From: Porphyridium purpureum
Lineage: Eukaryota > Rhodophyta > Bangiophyceae > Porphyridiales > Porphyridiaceae
Assembly: GCA_008690995.1 (NCBI GenBank)
Contig: VRMN01000002.1
Coordinates: 372,001-436,000, forward strand
Direction: 5' to 3'
DNA length: 64,000 nt
The notes below the pieces were generated by a model, which saw nothing but the letters and a program-made list of their open reading frames with translations, did not search any database and had not been told where the DNA came from. Each line of letters opens with the position of its first letter. The first letter of the stretch is position 1. Both the position numbers and the translations under genes were made by a program. Below are positions 9,277 through 20,039 of the stretch, piece by piece.

Positions 9277-12200
9277 TCAGGGCGCTGGGCGGCGTTCCAG
9301 ATTGCACATCATTCGCATCAAGCGCGCGGACTTGTTCATGTGACGGTCACGCTCCATGAGAAAAATACAGTCACGAATCGAGATCGGGTCGCGCTGCATC
9401 TGAAGCTGAGGCTGCGCCTGGCGCAACGGCAACAAATCACCCAAGCCGGCCGGCATTGCCACATGGACTGGCAGTTTTGGAGGTTGCGCTGCGTGCCGGG
9501 AGCCCACGCTCGCTTCCCCATCTGAGATCTTGCTTAGCACAGACGCCGTTGCCGAGTCGTCGCTTATTGCCCCTGTGAAGCCTGCGTCCAAAGACAAGCG
9601 CGGTGGTTTGCCGTCAATTCCATACCCACCAACAGTGCCAACAGCAGAAGCAACGCTGCCGGCGCCTACTGGAGATGTGCCGCCCGCGGCGAGACTAGGC
9701 GGCGCCCCCGCTGAAGGTGCAGACTTGCGTCTCTTCTTTAACCCACCAAGAATGTTGGTCAATGTTGCATTTGTTTGCTTTAGGCTCTCATCTTGGCGTT
9801 TCTTCTCGATAACCACCTTATTCTCGGCGCGCTTTGCATTATCGTCCGGAATCGGTGTTCGATCTTCTGTTATGGCGCCGCCGTTCTCAGCTGCATCCAT
9901 GTCCTGCTGCCGCCGCTTACGACCTTCAATTAATACATCGAGCTGCCGCACTTCCTCCTTCCGAAGCTTGTCGAGCTCACCACGCACATCCTCGACCGCA
10001 TAGGTCGTGGCCTTTGCCCCCCAGAGCTTGCGCGAAACCTCCTGTCGCGCGTTTGAAATTTGATTTAGGCGCTTGAGCAAGCTCTGCAGACGCTCACGTA
10101 CTGCCAAGCTCAGAATCTCCACACACTCGCGCCGGACTTGACGCACGACACGCGTGCGCCGCCCGACACGCGTGCGCCGCATGACAAGCTCCATAATCTT
10201 CTCGACCGAACCCGGATTTACAAATTTGTCGAAGTCTTCCGGTTCCAGCTCACCTTGCGTGTGCTCATCCTCGTCCAAAGACAAATCGTCATCTTCATTC
10301 TCTACGTTAATCCCGGCCGCATACATCACATCTAGCTCCTCATCCTCCGTCCGAACTTTGCGCTCTGCCTTTTTCTGTGCAACGGGGGCCGCAGACGCTC
10401 CTCCGCTGTGCGTTTTCACCATTCCTGAAGTCCCAGAAGGCAAATGCGGCTGACCGGGCACACTCCCATCCAGTTCTCCCGCCAGTCCTGGGCTGATCGC
10501 ATTCTTTTCTATGGGAGAGTCAGCATGAATCTCATCCCCGTCGTCTTCAGCCGATGATTTCGCAGCGCCGGAAGCGCCACTTGACGAACCTTGAGGTTTA
10601 CCGCCACCCTTATTCGTGCCAGTGTCGCCAGGTTTGCCGCGCTTTGGTGCCGGCTGCTGCTGTTGGAGTTCTGCTGCATAACCTGGCCGCTTTCCGCCCA
10701 CATCTGTTCCTTGATCGGCGTCAATGTGTTCCCCTTTCAAGGCCCCCACCGCGTCGGGCTCCTCCTTAGGTGTGATGGTTTTCCCTACCACCGACTTGGT
10801 TGCTTTCTTCCCTGCTAATGTCTTCTTGCCTGTGCTCGCTTTCGCAGCATTGGTGTTGTTTAACATGGCGTCACCATTAACATTCGCCTGGACTTTCTTT
10901 CGCGGCGGCGGCTCGTCATCTGCGCCATCTTGCGCACTTTGCGCGCGCATCTGCGGCGGTGAATGGCATTCACCCTGCGCGACAGCAGCTGGTTCGACTT
11001 GTGTTCCTGGCCTCGCAGGAACAGAGCTCGGTCGCACACCACCCTCTAAAGCGTATCTTTGCGTCTGTACGGCACGCTCTTGACGAGGATTTGACAAAGG
11101 TGCGCCTAAGGAGTGGTCTGCGGGTCGCGAAGCAGGCAAGGATACTCCAGGTTTTTGCTGACCCGGACCAGGCTGAACGCCTTGGCCGCCTGAATTGGTG
11201 CCTGCGGCAGCGGCACCTTGATTTTGGCTCATCACTTCACGGCGCCAATTCCTAAATTTTTCTTGAAATGACTGCAGCTGGTGGTTCGGCTGAATAACGC
11301 GCACGAGCTCAAATATTCTCTCAGATAACTGCTTCTGCGTGAGTCTTTGCTCAGTCCATTCTTTGTGCCAACGTTTCAGCTCGGTCATAAACTCAGCCTC
11401 CAGCTGTGCGGCTTCTGTGGGGTCGCGCGAGCGCAGATCGCGCTTCATAATGTACGTCGCAAACTTGCAAAACATGGTGACGTGCATCTGCTCGATACTG
11501 GCGGCATTGGCAACGTTGGGCCTTGCAGCTGCGGCTGGAGCCACGCCAGCCATGCCTGGAGAGCGTGCGTTGATTAAAGCCTGCGTGGGCACATTCATTC
11601 TATACTGCTGAGCATGCTGTGGTGCCATCTGCCGTTGCGGCTGCATCGGCAACGCCGGAAGAGCGGCACCCGCAGACGGGACCGATGGGCCGAGCAATGC
11701 CTTCAGTTCATCGACGTTGCTGTCCAAGGTCCGAACGGGCTGAGACTGGGCCTGCGGCGCTGCGCGAGCTCCGCCGGGAAACTGTGCGGGGCCCGACGTC
11801 GGCAGGTGCGCACTGCTTCTCTGCGGGGGAACTGCTGGCCGGGAAGGCGCTTGTACGTACGATGCTGGCGGTGACTCGAGCAGTGCAGCAAGTTCGTCAC
11901 GGTTCTGTTTGGTTCGCGGAATGGCCTGAACGGCGCTGGCGCGCGTGGCCGCCGCGGCAACGGCGGCCGTGTGGTTCTGCTGCGATGTTTGTGGACTGGG
12001 CCGCGCACCCGCTGCTCCTGAAACTCCCGCTGCTTGCTGCCCCGCGCGCATCTGTGCTATCACCTCGGGCGGATTCGCCGACATCCCATGTGGTGGAGAC
12101 GGCGTCGGCGCAACCCGCGCGCGCGCCTGTTGCTGTTGCTGCTGCTGCTGCTGCTGCTGCGACAGCTGCGACTGAGAGCGCTGCGCCTGCTGAGGAGGCG

Positions 12201-12327
12201 GCGAGCTGCCAGACCCCCCACTCGCGGTCGGCGTCAGTAACCCTTTCAGCTCATCGCGGTGCGCATCAATCCGACTACTCGTCGCCTGCCAATTCAAACC
12301 GCTGCCCTGACCGATGTTCTTTGACAT
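9277..12327 (-). CDS. TAF4: TAF4-like TFIID subunit
   Basis: 1,016-aa protein with an ATG start. It is predicted to be the TFIID subunit that heterodimerises with TAF12 through a histone fold and helps recruit RNA polymerase II. The N-terminal half is low complexity (Q, A, P) with an 11-Gln run near residues 55-67 and three similar peptides around DELKGLL, DELAALL and DELKALL. Residues about 275-365 form a helical block (FATYIMKRDLRS; LVRVIQPNHQLQSF) resembling the RST domain of plant-type TAF4. Residues about 695-770 (NPGSVEKIMELVMRR; CVEILSLAVRERLQSLLKRL) match the conserved TAF4 C-terminal region. The charged tail continues to the end (MNKSARLMRMMCNLERR). No intron is evident. The three DEL(K/A)xLL repeats are unusual and may be docking motifs. 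The family call is confident; the RST call is tentative. Confidence 0.8.
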   Translation of the reverse strand: MSKNIGQGSGLNWQATSSRIDAHRDELKGLLTPTASGGSGSSPPPQQAQRSQSQLSQQQQQQQQQQQARARVAPTPSPPHGMSANPPEVIAQMRAGQQAAGVSGAAGARPSPQTSQQNHTAAVAAAATRASAVQAIPRTKQNRDELAALLESPPASYVQAPSRPAVPPQRSSAHLPTSGPAQFPGGARAAPQAQSQPVRTLDSNVDELKALLGPSVPSAGAALPALPMQPQRQMAPQHAQQYRMNVPTQALINARSPGMAGVAPAAAARPNVANAASIEQMHVTMFCKFATYIMKRDLRSRDPTEAAQLEAEFMTELKRWHKEWTEQRLTQKQLSERIFELVRVIQPNHQLQSFQEKFRNWRREVMSQNQGAAAAGTNSGGQGVQPGPGQQKPGVSLPASRPADHSLGAPLSNPRQERAVQTQRYALEGGVRPSSVPARPGTQVEPAAVAQGECHSPPQMRAQSAQDGADDEPPPRKKVQANVNGDAMLNNTNAAKASTGKKTLAGKKATKSVVGKTITPKEEPDAVGALKGEHIDADQGTDVGGKRPGYAAELQQQQPAPKRGKPGDTGTNKGGGKPQGSSSGASGAAKSSAEDDGDEIHADSPIEKNAISPGLAGELDGSVPGQPHLPSGTSGMVKTHSGGASAAPVAQKKAERKVRTEDEELDVMYAAGINVENEDDDLSLDEDEHTQGELEPEDFDKFVNPGSVEKIMELVMRRTRVGRRTRVVRQVRRECVEILSLAVRERLQSLLKRLNQISNARQEVSRKLWGAKATTYAVEDVRGELDKLRKEEVRQLDVLIEGRKRRQQDMDAAENGGAITEDRTPIPDDNAKRAENKVVIEKKRQDESLKQTNATLTNILGGLKKRRKSAPSAGAPPSLAAGGTSPVGAGSVASAVGTVGGYGIDGKPPRLSLDAGFTGAISDDSATASVLSKISDGEASVGSRHAAQPPKLPVHVAMPAGLGDLLPLRQAQPQLQMQRDPISIRDCIFLMERDRHMNKSARLMRMMCNLERRPAP

Positions 12328-12545
12328 TCTCGATCACTCCTCCAAGAACGAACGGAGCGAACCCACAGAAGCTACCCTCCTTCTACCAAGCGCATCAGCA
12401 CATGACACGCAAGATCGCCTTCCCACTGCCCTTATTCTTCCCCCGCAGCCCGGTCCCACCGGTCCCCCGCAGCCTGTTTCGACCCTCTTCCGTTTGCGTT
12501 TCTCTCCGACATCCCTTCAATTCTTCCCCTGTCTCTTTCTCGTGA

Positions 12546-12812
12546 CGGCCTGTGGAAGCAAGCAGGGCTTTGGCCGTGTCCGCCCACTGGACAGAAGAGG
12601 TGAACCTCCGCGGCACGGTGTTGCAGGGGCTCAAGACGGCAGTCTTGAAGTGCCAAAGCGGAGCCGAACTTGAGCGCGCTGTGCTGAAGCGTCGGCGCAT
12701 CGACGACAACCCCAACGTTGGAGCGTCGAGTGGACCCCCAGATGTGCTCGTGGGCAAAATGCGTGCCGCTCCCGAGGTGCGAAATACGGAGGACAATGCG
12801 CCTCGAGAGTAG
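12546..12812 (+). CDS. Small hypothetical protein, possible 3' exon
   Basis: Open stretch of about 88 codons divergent from the TAF4-like gene. The peptide (LRGTVLQGLKTAVLKC; ELERAVLKRRRIDDNP) is predicted helical and basic with typical local codon use. There is no in-frame ATG before its last residues; the open frame starts just after a stop at 12543 with GTG as the first plausible codon. If real it needs an upstream exon; pyrimidine-rich sequences ending in CCGCAG or CAAGCAG between 12430 and 12565 could be 3' splice sites. I do not recognise a family. Overlapping minus-strand frames look non-coding. Confidence 0.3.
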   Translation, partial: RPVEASRALAVSAHWTEEVNLRGTVLQGLKTAVLKCQSGAELERAVLKRRRIDDNPNVGASSGPPDVLVGKMRAAPEVRNTEDNAPRE

Positions 12813-13254
12813 AGCGTGTGGTATGTAAGGGCCAGTCGTGCATGGTCCTTCGTGAAAGCTAGCAGTAAAAAGTAGAGAGCAGCTGTGAAGGAGGAGAATA
12901 AGAAAGAAAAGGGGAAAAGAAAAACGTTGAATGTCCGGTACAACACGTAGGAGCACGGCAACGTGCTCGTACTGATGTGAGGAGGGGAAGCGCTTGATGT
13001 TATCCCACAAGCGTAGCCACGCAGTGGACACCCACGCAATGGCTCCCGGTGCGGAAATCAAAGTTGCTCTTGGCAATACTTATAAACTTCTTTTATGCTA
13101 TCCACTCCTGCCGTCCCTTCTCTAGTCGCTCGTCCGAGCCCCGCGAAAACAGGGGCTTAAATAAACGTATGCAGTCTACTGCGACTAGTGACATCTTCGG
13201 TGCGAGTGAACACTACAGTTGCAACATTGAAGGAAGGGAGCAACCCAGTAAAGC
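12813..13254. other. Intergenic, no gene seen
   Basis: Contains a purine-rich tract around 12890-12925 and AT-rich TATA-like stretches near 13078 and 13160. No coding frame is supported. It ends at the solo LTR. Confidence 0.4.
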
Positions 13255-13557
13255 TGTTATCCGTTCGACCCCAGCCACCTAGAACGGTTCAGTTAATCCG
13301 AAACCGGTAAGCCGTTAAACCGATAGACCGTTTAACCGTTTCTAGAAGCTTCTAGAGGTTCCAGAACCTTCTAGACGCGCGCAGAAATGCCAATGATTTG
13401 CATTGTCATTTCTCTTGGCGCCTTGCTGTCCCTGGCGGAAGTAAGGGTATAAAAAGGCGACGCGCCTGCCCGGACTAGCCGGTCAGGTCTTGCTCGGAGA
13501 CAGAAGAGGTAAGACAGAGAGAGAGAGAGAGAATAAAAAGGCACAACATTGGTAACA
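13255..13557 (+). repeat. Solo LTR of the Ty3/gypsy family, opposite orientation
   Basis: 303 bp, start TGTTATCC, end GGTAACA, inverse of the other LTRs, so its promoter faces the plus strand. It carries a TATA box (GGTATAAAAAG) with two GAA/TTC trimers upstream and a (GA)n run near 13518-13533. The flanks AAAGC and CGCGC do not match, so no target duplication is left. Copia pol sequence starts directly at its right edge while the left flank is not copia. Recombination between gypsy LTRs that removed the 5' part of the copia element would explain this. Confidence 0.85.
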
Positions 13558-16138
13558 CGCGCCTCGTGAAGGATGGGTTTCGTGTTCAATACGATGCTCA
13601 GAGGGATGCATTCGTCGTGACTGGCGAAGGTGGATTGGAGGAATGGTTTTCCTGTACTGAAGATAATTTGTACGTCTGTGACATCGAGTATTTTGGTTTG
13701 ATAAACAAAGGCGTACATGAATCTGATGAAAAACACGTTCACCTCTTGCCCGACGGATCAGACCACCACTTGGCCCTCTCAACCACCAAAGCGCTCGCAC
13801 CTGCACCGAATACCACCAAGTTAACAAGGCCTGAAATCATTCGCGCGGAACAAGTACTGGAAGTGCAAAGGAGGTTGGGTTTCCCGTCATTTGAGGCTGT
13901 CCGGGATTTGCTGCGACGCGGGGGCCTAGGTGGATGCGACTTGACGGCGCAAGACGTGTGCAATGCGGAGCGAGCATTCGGAATGCTAGCGGCGGCTGTC
14001 AAAGGCAAAGGTACCGGCCACAAGACACCCGCAGTAGCGACCGCACATCAGCGTGACGAAGAATTGGTGCAAGAACTACACACAGACCTAAAGTTTATCT
14101 CGGGTAAGAGCTTCCTGGTGTCAGTCGTGAAGCCTATGCATTATTTGATGGCGACTCCCATAAACTCCAAGACAAGCTGGGAACTGAGACAAGCGTTGGA
14201 GAATCAGATCAGGGGACTTATGGCATACCGTGTGCGTATTGGGGTTGTGAAATCGGATTCAGAGTCTGGGCTAACGGCGATAGTAGACGAGATGACAGGC
14301 AAGCAAATTTTGCTCAACACGAAGGCAGCGACAGAGGCTGTCCCAGCCGTCGAAAGGGCCAACAGAACCATCAAGGATGTTTCCCGAGCTGCAATCCATA
14401 GCCTCCCATATTCACTACCAACCAGCTTGTTGCCGGCCCTGGTCAAGTATGCGGTACAACGTTGCAATTACGTACACAGTTCGACCGGCTGGCGCGATGG
14501 CGAGACGCCGTGGACAAGAATGACTGGACGCAAGCCGGATGTCGGTCGAGAACTGGGACTAGGATTTGGCGACTACGTCCTGGTGAGCAAGGCGAAGACG
14601 GACAATACTATGACCGCCAGGGCAAACGGTTGTCTTGCATTATATCCCGCCGGTATTGAGGAGGGCTCCTGGGTTTTCCTGGACTTAACATCCATGGCGG
14701 AGATACGGAGACAAAATTGGAAAAGAGCCGTAATACCACAACAAGTGATTGACATGATGAACCAGTCGCCGAACCTATCAATCGTAGTTGAGAATCCGGA
14801 GGAAGCCGAAGCGGAAGCATCCGCCAAAGAGGTTCACGTGAGCGGTGAATCGATACCGTCTTCGACGCACGGTCGTTCGCGTGAAGAATGCACCGAGCCA
14901 ACAGGAGCAGGAGGGTCAGCGGCGTCATTTTCATATCGTGGGCCGACTCGGTCTGTCGGCGCGTCCGGTGTTGTGGGTTGGACCGAGGAACTCGGACCTT
15001 TAATAAAGCAGGACGATGGGCAAGCGAAAGGAACTTTGGGTCCGACAAATCAGTCGAGCACAATGAACTCCGGAGTCCAAAATCCGGGAGTGGAGATGGA
15101 CGTTCCGGAACACGTGGTGGAAAGCTCGGGAGTGGATGAGGAAGCACAGCGTGCAGAAGCAGAAAATCCGCTTGACGAACGCATGGAAAGTGATCCTCGA
15201 ATTTCAGATGAGGAGCATGCACCAGAGACGAGGTTCTCTCCTCCTCGAGATGATGATACCCTTATACAAGCGGCAGACAACCCAGAAGCGCCAGAGCTGA
15301 TCGATGAAGGAAGGCGGGCCGCGGACGAGAACATGCAGAGATGCGCCCGCAGAATCGAAGAACTCTTGGCACTCGAGGAGACTTTGATGCGTAACATGCG
15401 AGAATTGCATTCGGAGACTCAGTCCACAGAACGTATAGATGTTGGCCGAGTGGAAACCGAGCCTAAAGGGCATCAGACAGTCGGTCAAAGAATGACACGC
15501 GGAAAGGTTGTATCAGCAGACGAGGTGCGCGCAGGACCGACTGCTCAAATTGTTCCAGGTGAAGACAATGCTGAGGCGGAACTCGAGCGCACCCGAGGAT
15601 CGAAGCGGAGGCTTAATGACTGCGAGACAGAATCACTAGCGGAGGACTCGGATACACCATTGATGGTTGAAGTAAAGCGGCGCCAGATGATGATGGCAAG
15701 ACTGCTGAAAGGGATCGTACTGAGCACATCCGTGGAACGCGCCGTGAAAGTGTTCGGACAGGGTGCTTTGGCTGCGGTACAAGCTGAGTTACTGCAGATG
15801 ACGAGCTCCCACATGCTCGTGTTCGAATCGGTGAATCGCGACCTCACTCGCGAAGAGTGTCAAGGGATATTACCCACACACCTCTTCGTGAGCGAAAAAC
15901 GACATCCTGAAACGAGCGAGGTGATAAAGTTAAAGGCAAGACTCGTTGCCGGTGGCAATTTTCAGAACCGCGAGTTGCATCCTGATACTTCGTCGCCAAC
16001 TGTTCGAGTGGAGTCGCTCTTGACTTTGGCAGCACTTGCAGCATCGCAGAAGCGATTTGTGGCAACTGTGGATTTTCCGGGGGCCTATTTGAATGCGTCG
16101 ATGCTGGCTGATAGTCCAGACATTCTGGTGAGACTTGG

Positions 16139-16429
16139 TGTTACCAATGCTGTGCCTTTTTTTCTCTCTCTCTTCTTCTTCCGTCTCCGAGCAAGACCTG
16201 ACCGGCTAGTCCGGGCAGGCGCGTCGCCTTTTTATACCCTTACTTCCGCCAGGGACAGCAAGGCGCCAAGAGAAATGACAATGCAAATCATTGGCATTTC
16301 TGCGCGCGTCTAGAAGGTTCTGGAACCTCTAGAAGCTTCTAGAAACGGTTAAACGGTCTATCGGTTTAACGGCTTACCGGTTTCGGATTAACCGAACCGT
16401 TCTAGGTGACTGGGGTCGAACGGATAACA
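16139..16429 (-). repeat. 3' LTR of gypsy copy 2
   Basis: 291 bp, TG...CA ends. It carries a TATA motif (about 16232-16238, minus strand) and two GAA/TTC trimers at 16313-16344. It is preceded by the target duplication CTTGG at 16134-16138. Confidence 0.92.
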
Positions 16430-16443
16430 TCTCCCCCCCTCTT
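16430..16443 (-). other. Polypurine tract of gypsy copy 2
   Basis: On the minus strand a run of 14 purines including seven G abuts the 3' LTR directly. This is the usual site where plus-strand DNA synthesis starts in this family. Confidence 0.8.
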
Positions 16444-16548
16444 GGCTCGACGTCTCGGCGAGACTCCAAACTAAGTTGCATTCTTGGCTCGAGGAACCCG
16501 CGCTCCGGGAGAAAACCTCTGCCTAGCAAACTTCTCACAATTCCCAAG

Positions 16549-19500
16549 TCATTCAGAGTCAGACTCTTCGATAATTTTCAACAAGTCTGGCTCAGAATCG
16601 GACGCTGGCAGGCCGTCGGGTACTTCTTCATCATTTTCTCCTGCCATGTAGTCTTCGCGTCCATAGTATGGCTTCAGATGTTGGATCGGAAAAACATCAT
16701 GACAAGCCACACCCTCGGGCAAAATCACTCGGTAAGCATGCGAGCTCACCTTCTCAATGACAGGCACCGGACCAAGAAACTTTGGTGCCGCCAAATCACT
16801 CTTGTTCGGCCGCAGTTGCGGCGCCGTGATCAGCACTTGATCACCAACTTGAAACTCCCGGGCATCCTTGCGTCGATCGAAGAACTTCTGCATTCTCCCT
16901 TGGGCTTCGATCAAATTGTCGCGGACTTCTTCATGGACTTTGCACAGGCGAAACCAGTGCTCCGCCATGTCCTTCGTCTGTCCGTCGCGCGCAGGCCTCC
17001 ACCCTTCGCTCGGTGGAAACCAAGGATTCCTTCCATACACCACTTTGAACGGCGCGAATCCAGTGGCACTGCTTGGTGCAGAGTTGTACGCAAACTCGTA
17101 CAACGGCAAGTCTCGCACCCAGCCAGTATTCGTCGCCATCAACTTGAGCATTTCCCGAATCACCCGCTTCACTCGCTCAGTTTGGCCATCTGTCTGCGGG
17201 TGGTTGGCAGTAGACATTGCCAACTTCATGCCCACCCGCTTGCTCAGCTGCTGCCAAAACGTTGACGTAAACAGCGGATCTCGATCCGACACAATTGACT
17301 TGGGGTATCCGAAACGGCTCACGACGTGCTTCACGAACAAGTCAGCACAACGCTTTGCTGTCAAGTCCTTGCGCGTCGGGATAAACAGCGCCATCTTCGA
17401 ATAGCGATCCACCACAGTCATGATTGCATCACAGCTGCCTTCGCTCCGAGGCAGCTCCGTCACAAAGTCCATCGAAATGTCGACCCAAGGTCCTTCTGGG
17501 ATCGACAAGGGCTTCAGCTTTCCAAACGACCGATTCTCAGACTTTGTCACTTGGCATGCGTGACAAGTCTTCACAAAACGGCTCACGTCTCGCTTCATCT
17601 TTGGCCAGTAGAAGCGAGTTATCAAAGACGCATACGTCGTGTCCGCTCCACGGTGCCCTGCTGTCGGGATATCGTGGTGGAGCTGCATGACACGCTCTCT
17701 GAATTTCCTCGGCACGCAAACGCGATTCCTCAAATACAAGAGCCCAGCTTCCGTTCGAAAACCCTGGTGGGTCGGTAAATCCCCCATCAAAGCACCAAAG
17801 TCTGGGTCACTCGAGTATGAACCCACGAATGCCTGGAACCCCGCACCAAATTCATCACACCGAACTTGGTACTCTAGCGCATGCAACTCTGGCTTTCTCG
17901 ACAAACCATCGGCTACCACGTTCGACTTTCCCTTCACATAGTCGATTGTGATGTCAAACTCGGCTAAAAAGTCCAACCACCGTGCTTGCCGGCCATTCAG
18001 CTGCTTCTGCGTCATCAAATGTTTCAACGCCTCATGATCTGTATGCAGCACAAACTTTGCCCCGTACAGATAAGGTCGAAACTCTCGCAGACAGTGAATG
18101 ACGGCCATGAGCTCACCTTCATAGCTGCTGTACCTGGTCTCTCGGTCCAGCAGCTTCCTCGACGTAAACGCGACCGGTCTGCCTTCCTGTGCCAGCCATC
18201 CCCCACCGCGACTTCAGAGCGGTCCGTGTACACCTCAAATGGCTTTTCAGGGTCTGGCAAGGCCAACACCGGCGCTTCCGTCAACATCCCGACAATCTTC
18301 TTGAAGGCCGACTTGCCTTCATCTCCCAGTTCGATCAGCTGCTTCTTCGACTTTGCGTTCTGCAACAGCGAAGTCAGCGGCGCCACGACGGTAGAGTATC
18401 CTTTGACAAACCTGCGAAACCAGTTTGTCATTCCCAAAAAGGATCTCAACTCCGTCACCGTCTTTGGCACTGGCCAATCTCTCAAAGCTTCCACCTTCCG
18501 TGGATCCATCTTCACGCAACCGTTGCCGACAATGTTCCCCAGGTATTCGACTTCAGAAACGAAGAAGCTGCACTTCTTGCGCTTCAACCGATACCCCGCC
18601 TTTTGCAAGCGCGACAACACTTCCTTCAGGACCTCGCCGTGCGACTGCCTATCCTTGGTAAAGACCAAAATATCGTCCAAGTAGACAATGACGGTCTTGT
18701 CCAGCAGATCTGCAAACAGCTCGTTCATGGCCCTCTGAAAAGTTGCCGGCGCGTTGCAAAGACCAAACGGCATCACACGGAACTCGAACTGTCCGTACCT
18801 GGTCTGGAACGCGGTCTTCGGCACGTCCTCTCTCCGAACACGCAACTGGTGGTATCCCGATGCCAAATCCAACTTTGAGAAACAGTGAGCTGCGCCCAGT
18901 CGATCCAGCAACTCATCCATGTTCGGCAACGGATACCGGTCCTTCACAGTTGCGTCGTTCAAAGCCCGATAATCAACGCACATCCTCATGCTGCCGTCTT
19001 TCTTCTTCACGAACAGCACGGGCGCTCCAAACGGGCTCTGACTCGGCTGGACGAATCCTTTGTCCAGCAAGTCGTCCAAAGTCTCTCGGAGGACTTTCAA
19101 CTCCGCAGGGCTCAGTCGGTAGACCCTGCCCACTCTCACAGGCTTCTCATCTTTCAGCCTAATCACATGCTCCACTGTTCGGCTCTCAGGCAGCCCACGC
19201 GGCTCCTCGAACAGACTTTCGAAATCATTGAGCATCTTTCTGACAGAGTCAGCTTCTTTGCGCTCCACTGAACAGGGCTCCTCCCTTCCTTTCAGCACGC
19301 CGAGGTAGCACTCTTCTACCTCCTGACTCTTCAACAGCCGACGGAGCTCTTTCCGCGGCACCAGCATCTGCGTCATGCTCCAGGCCCTCTTCTCTCCGTA
19401 GGCCAACATGCCAGACTGCCAATCAATCACTGGGTTCTCCCGCTTCAGCCACTCCATGCCCAAGATTGCGTCTTGTCCCGCAATCCGGCAAATGGCAAAG

Positions 19501-20039
19501 TTAGCGGTTCCTGAGTACCCATCGCTCAGTGTAAACTTGACATTGGAAATTTCTCCGGCTGTCTCCAATACAGACCCGTCTGCCAGGGTCACATGATCTC
19601 TCTTCCACGACGCCTTCTGCTTCAGGCCGTCGGATTTCAGCACAAAGTCCACGCTCATAAAGTTGTCCGTCGCGCCACTGTCAATCAAAAACGTGGCCTC
19701 TCCGTCGGACTTGTGCACTTTTCCTCGAACTCGAAGAAGCATGGCAGCTCCCATCCCTCCAAGTTCCTTGATCACGGGCTGATTTGCGCTCGAGTTTCGC
19801 CCACAAGGTGTCGGACAGCCAGACCTTGGCTTACCAAGGCCACCACAGCGGTCTTCATTGCCGCCCCTAGAGGTCTCGTAACGTCTGCGAGCCTCCTTTC
19901 CCTCTGACTGTCCGAGGAACCTTTTTACTCGAGCTCCTCGTTTTTTGACTCCAGCGAGTCTCCCTCCAGCTGCTGAATAGTCTTCCTTGCCTCGGGACAC
20001 TTCCTGGCGATGTGTCCCGGCCTTCCACAATTCCAGCAT
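16549..20039 (-). CDS. Pol region of gypsy copy 2 (protease, RT, RNase H, integrase)
   Basis: Reading from the right: an aspartic protease motif (FLIDSGATDNFMS), reverse transcriptase with VKKKDGSMRMCVDYRALN and the catalytic YLDDILVF, RNase H (DHEALKHL), the integrase zinc-binding HHCC part (FYWPKMKRDV; KTCHACQVTK) and the DDE core (DISMDFVTELP; SDRDPLF; NHPQTDGQTERV). It ends in the GPY/F-like module (FPIQHLKPYYG) and an acidic tail with no chromodomain, unlike many plant and fungal chromoviruses. It follows gag with a short overlap in another frame, as is usual for programmed frame change in this family. About one break in the region. Confidence 0.88.

Noticed and set aside
11619-12545. 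Long plus-strand open frame antisense to the TAF4-like gene
   Set aside because: It lies opposite a well-supported coding region and has only low-complexity Ala/Arg-rich peptide; GC-rich codon use creates such mirror frames.
12395-13076. Two overlapping minus-strand frames of about 214 codons each
   Set aside because: They overlap one another in different frames, lack protein-like features, and begin on non-ATG codons or in intergenic sequence.
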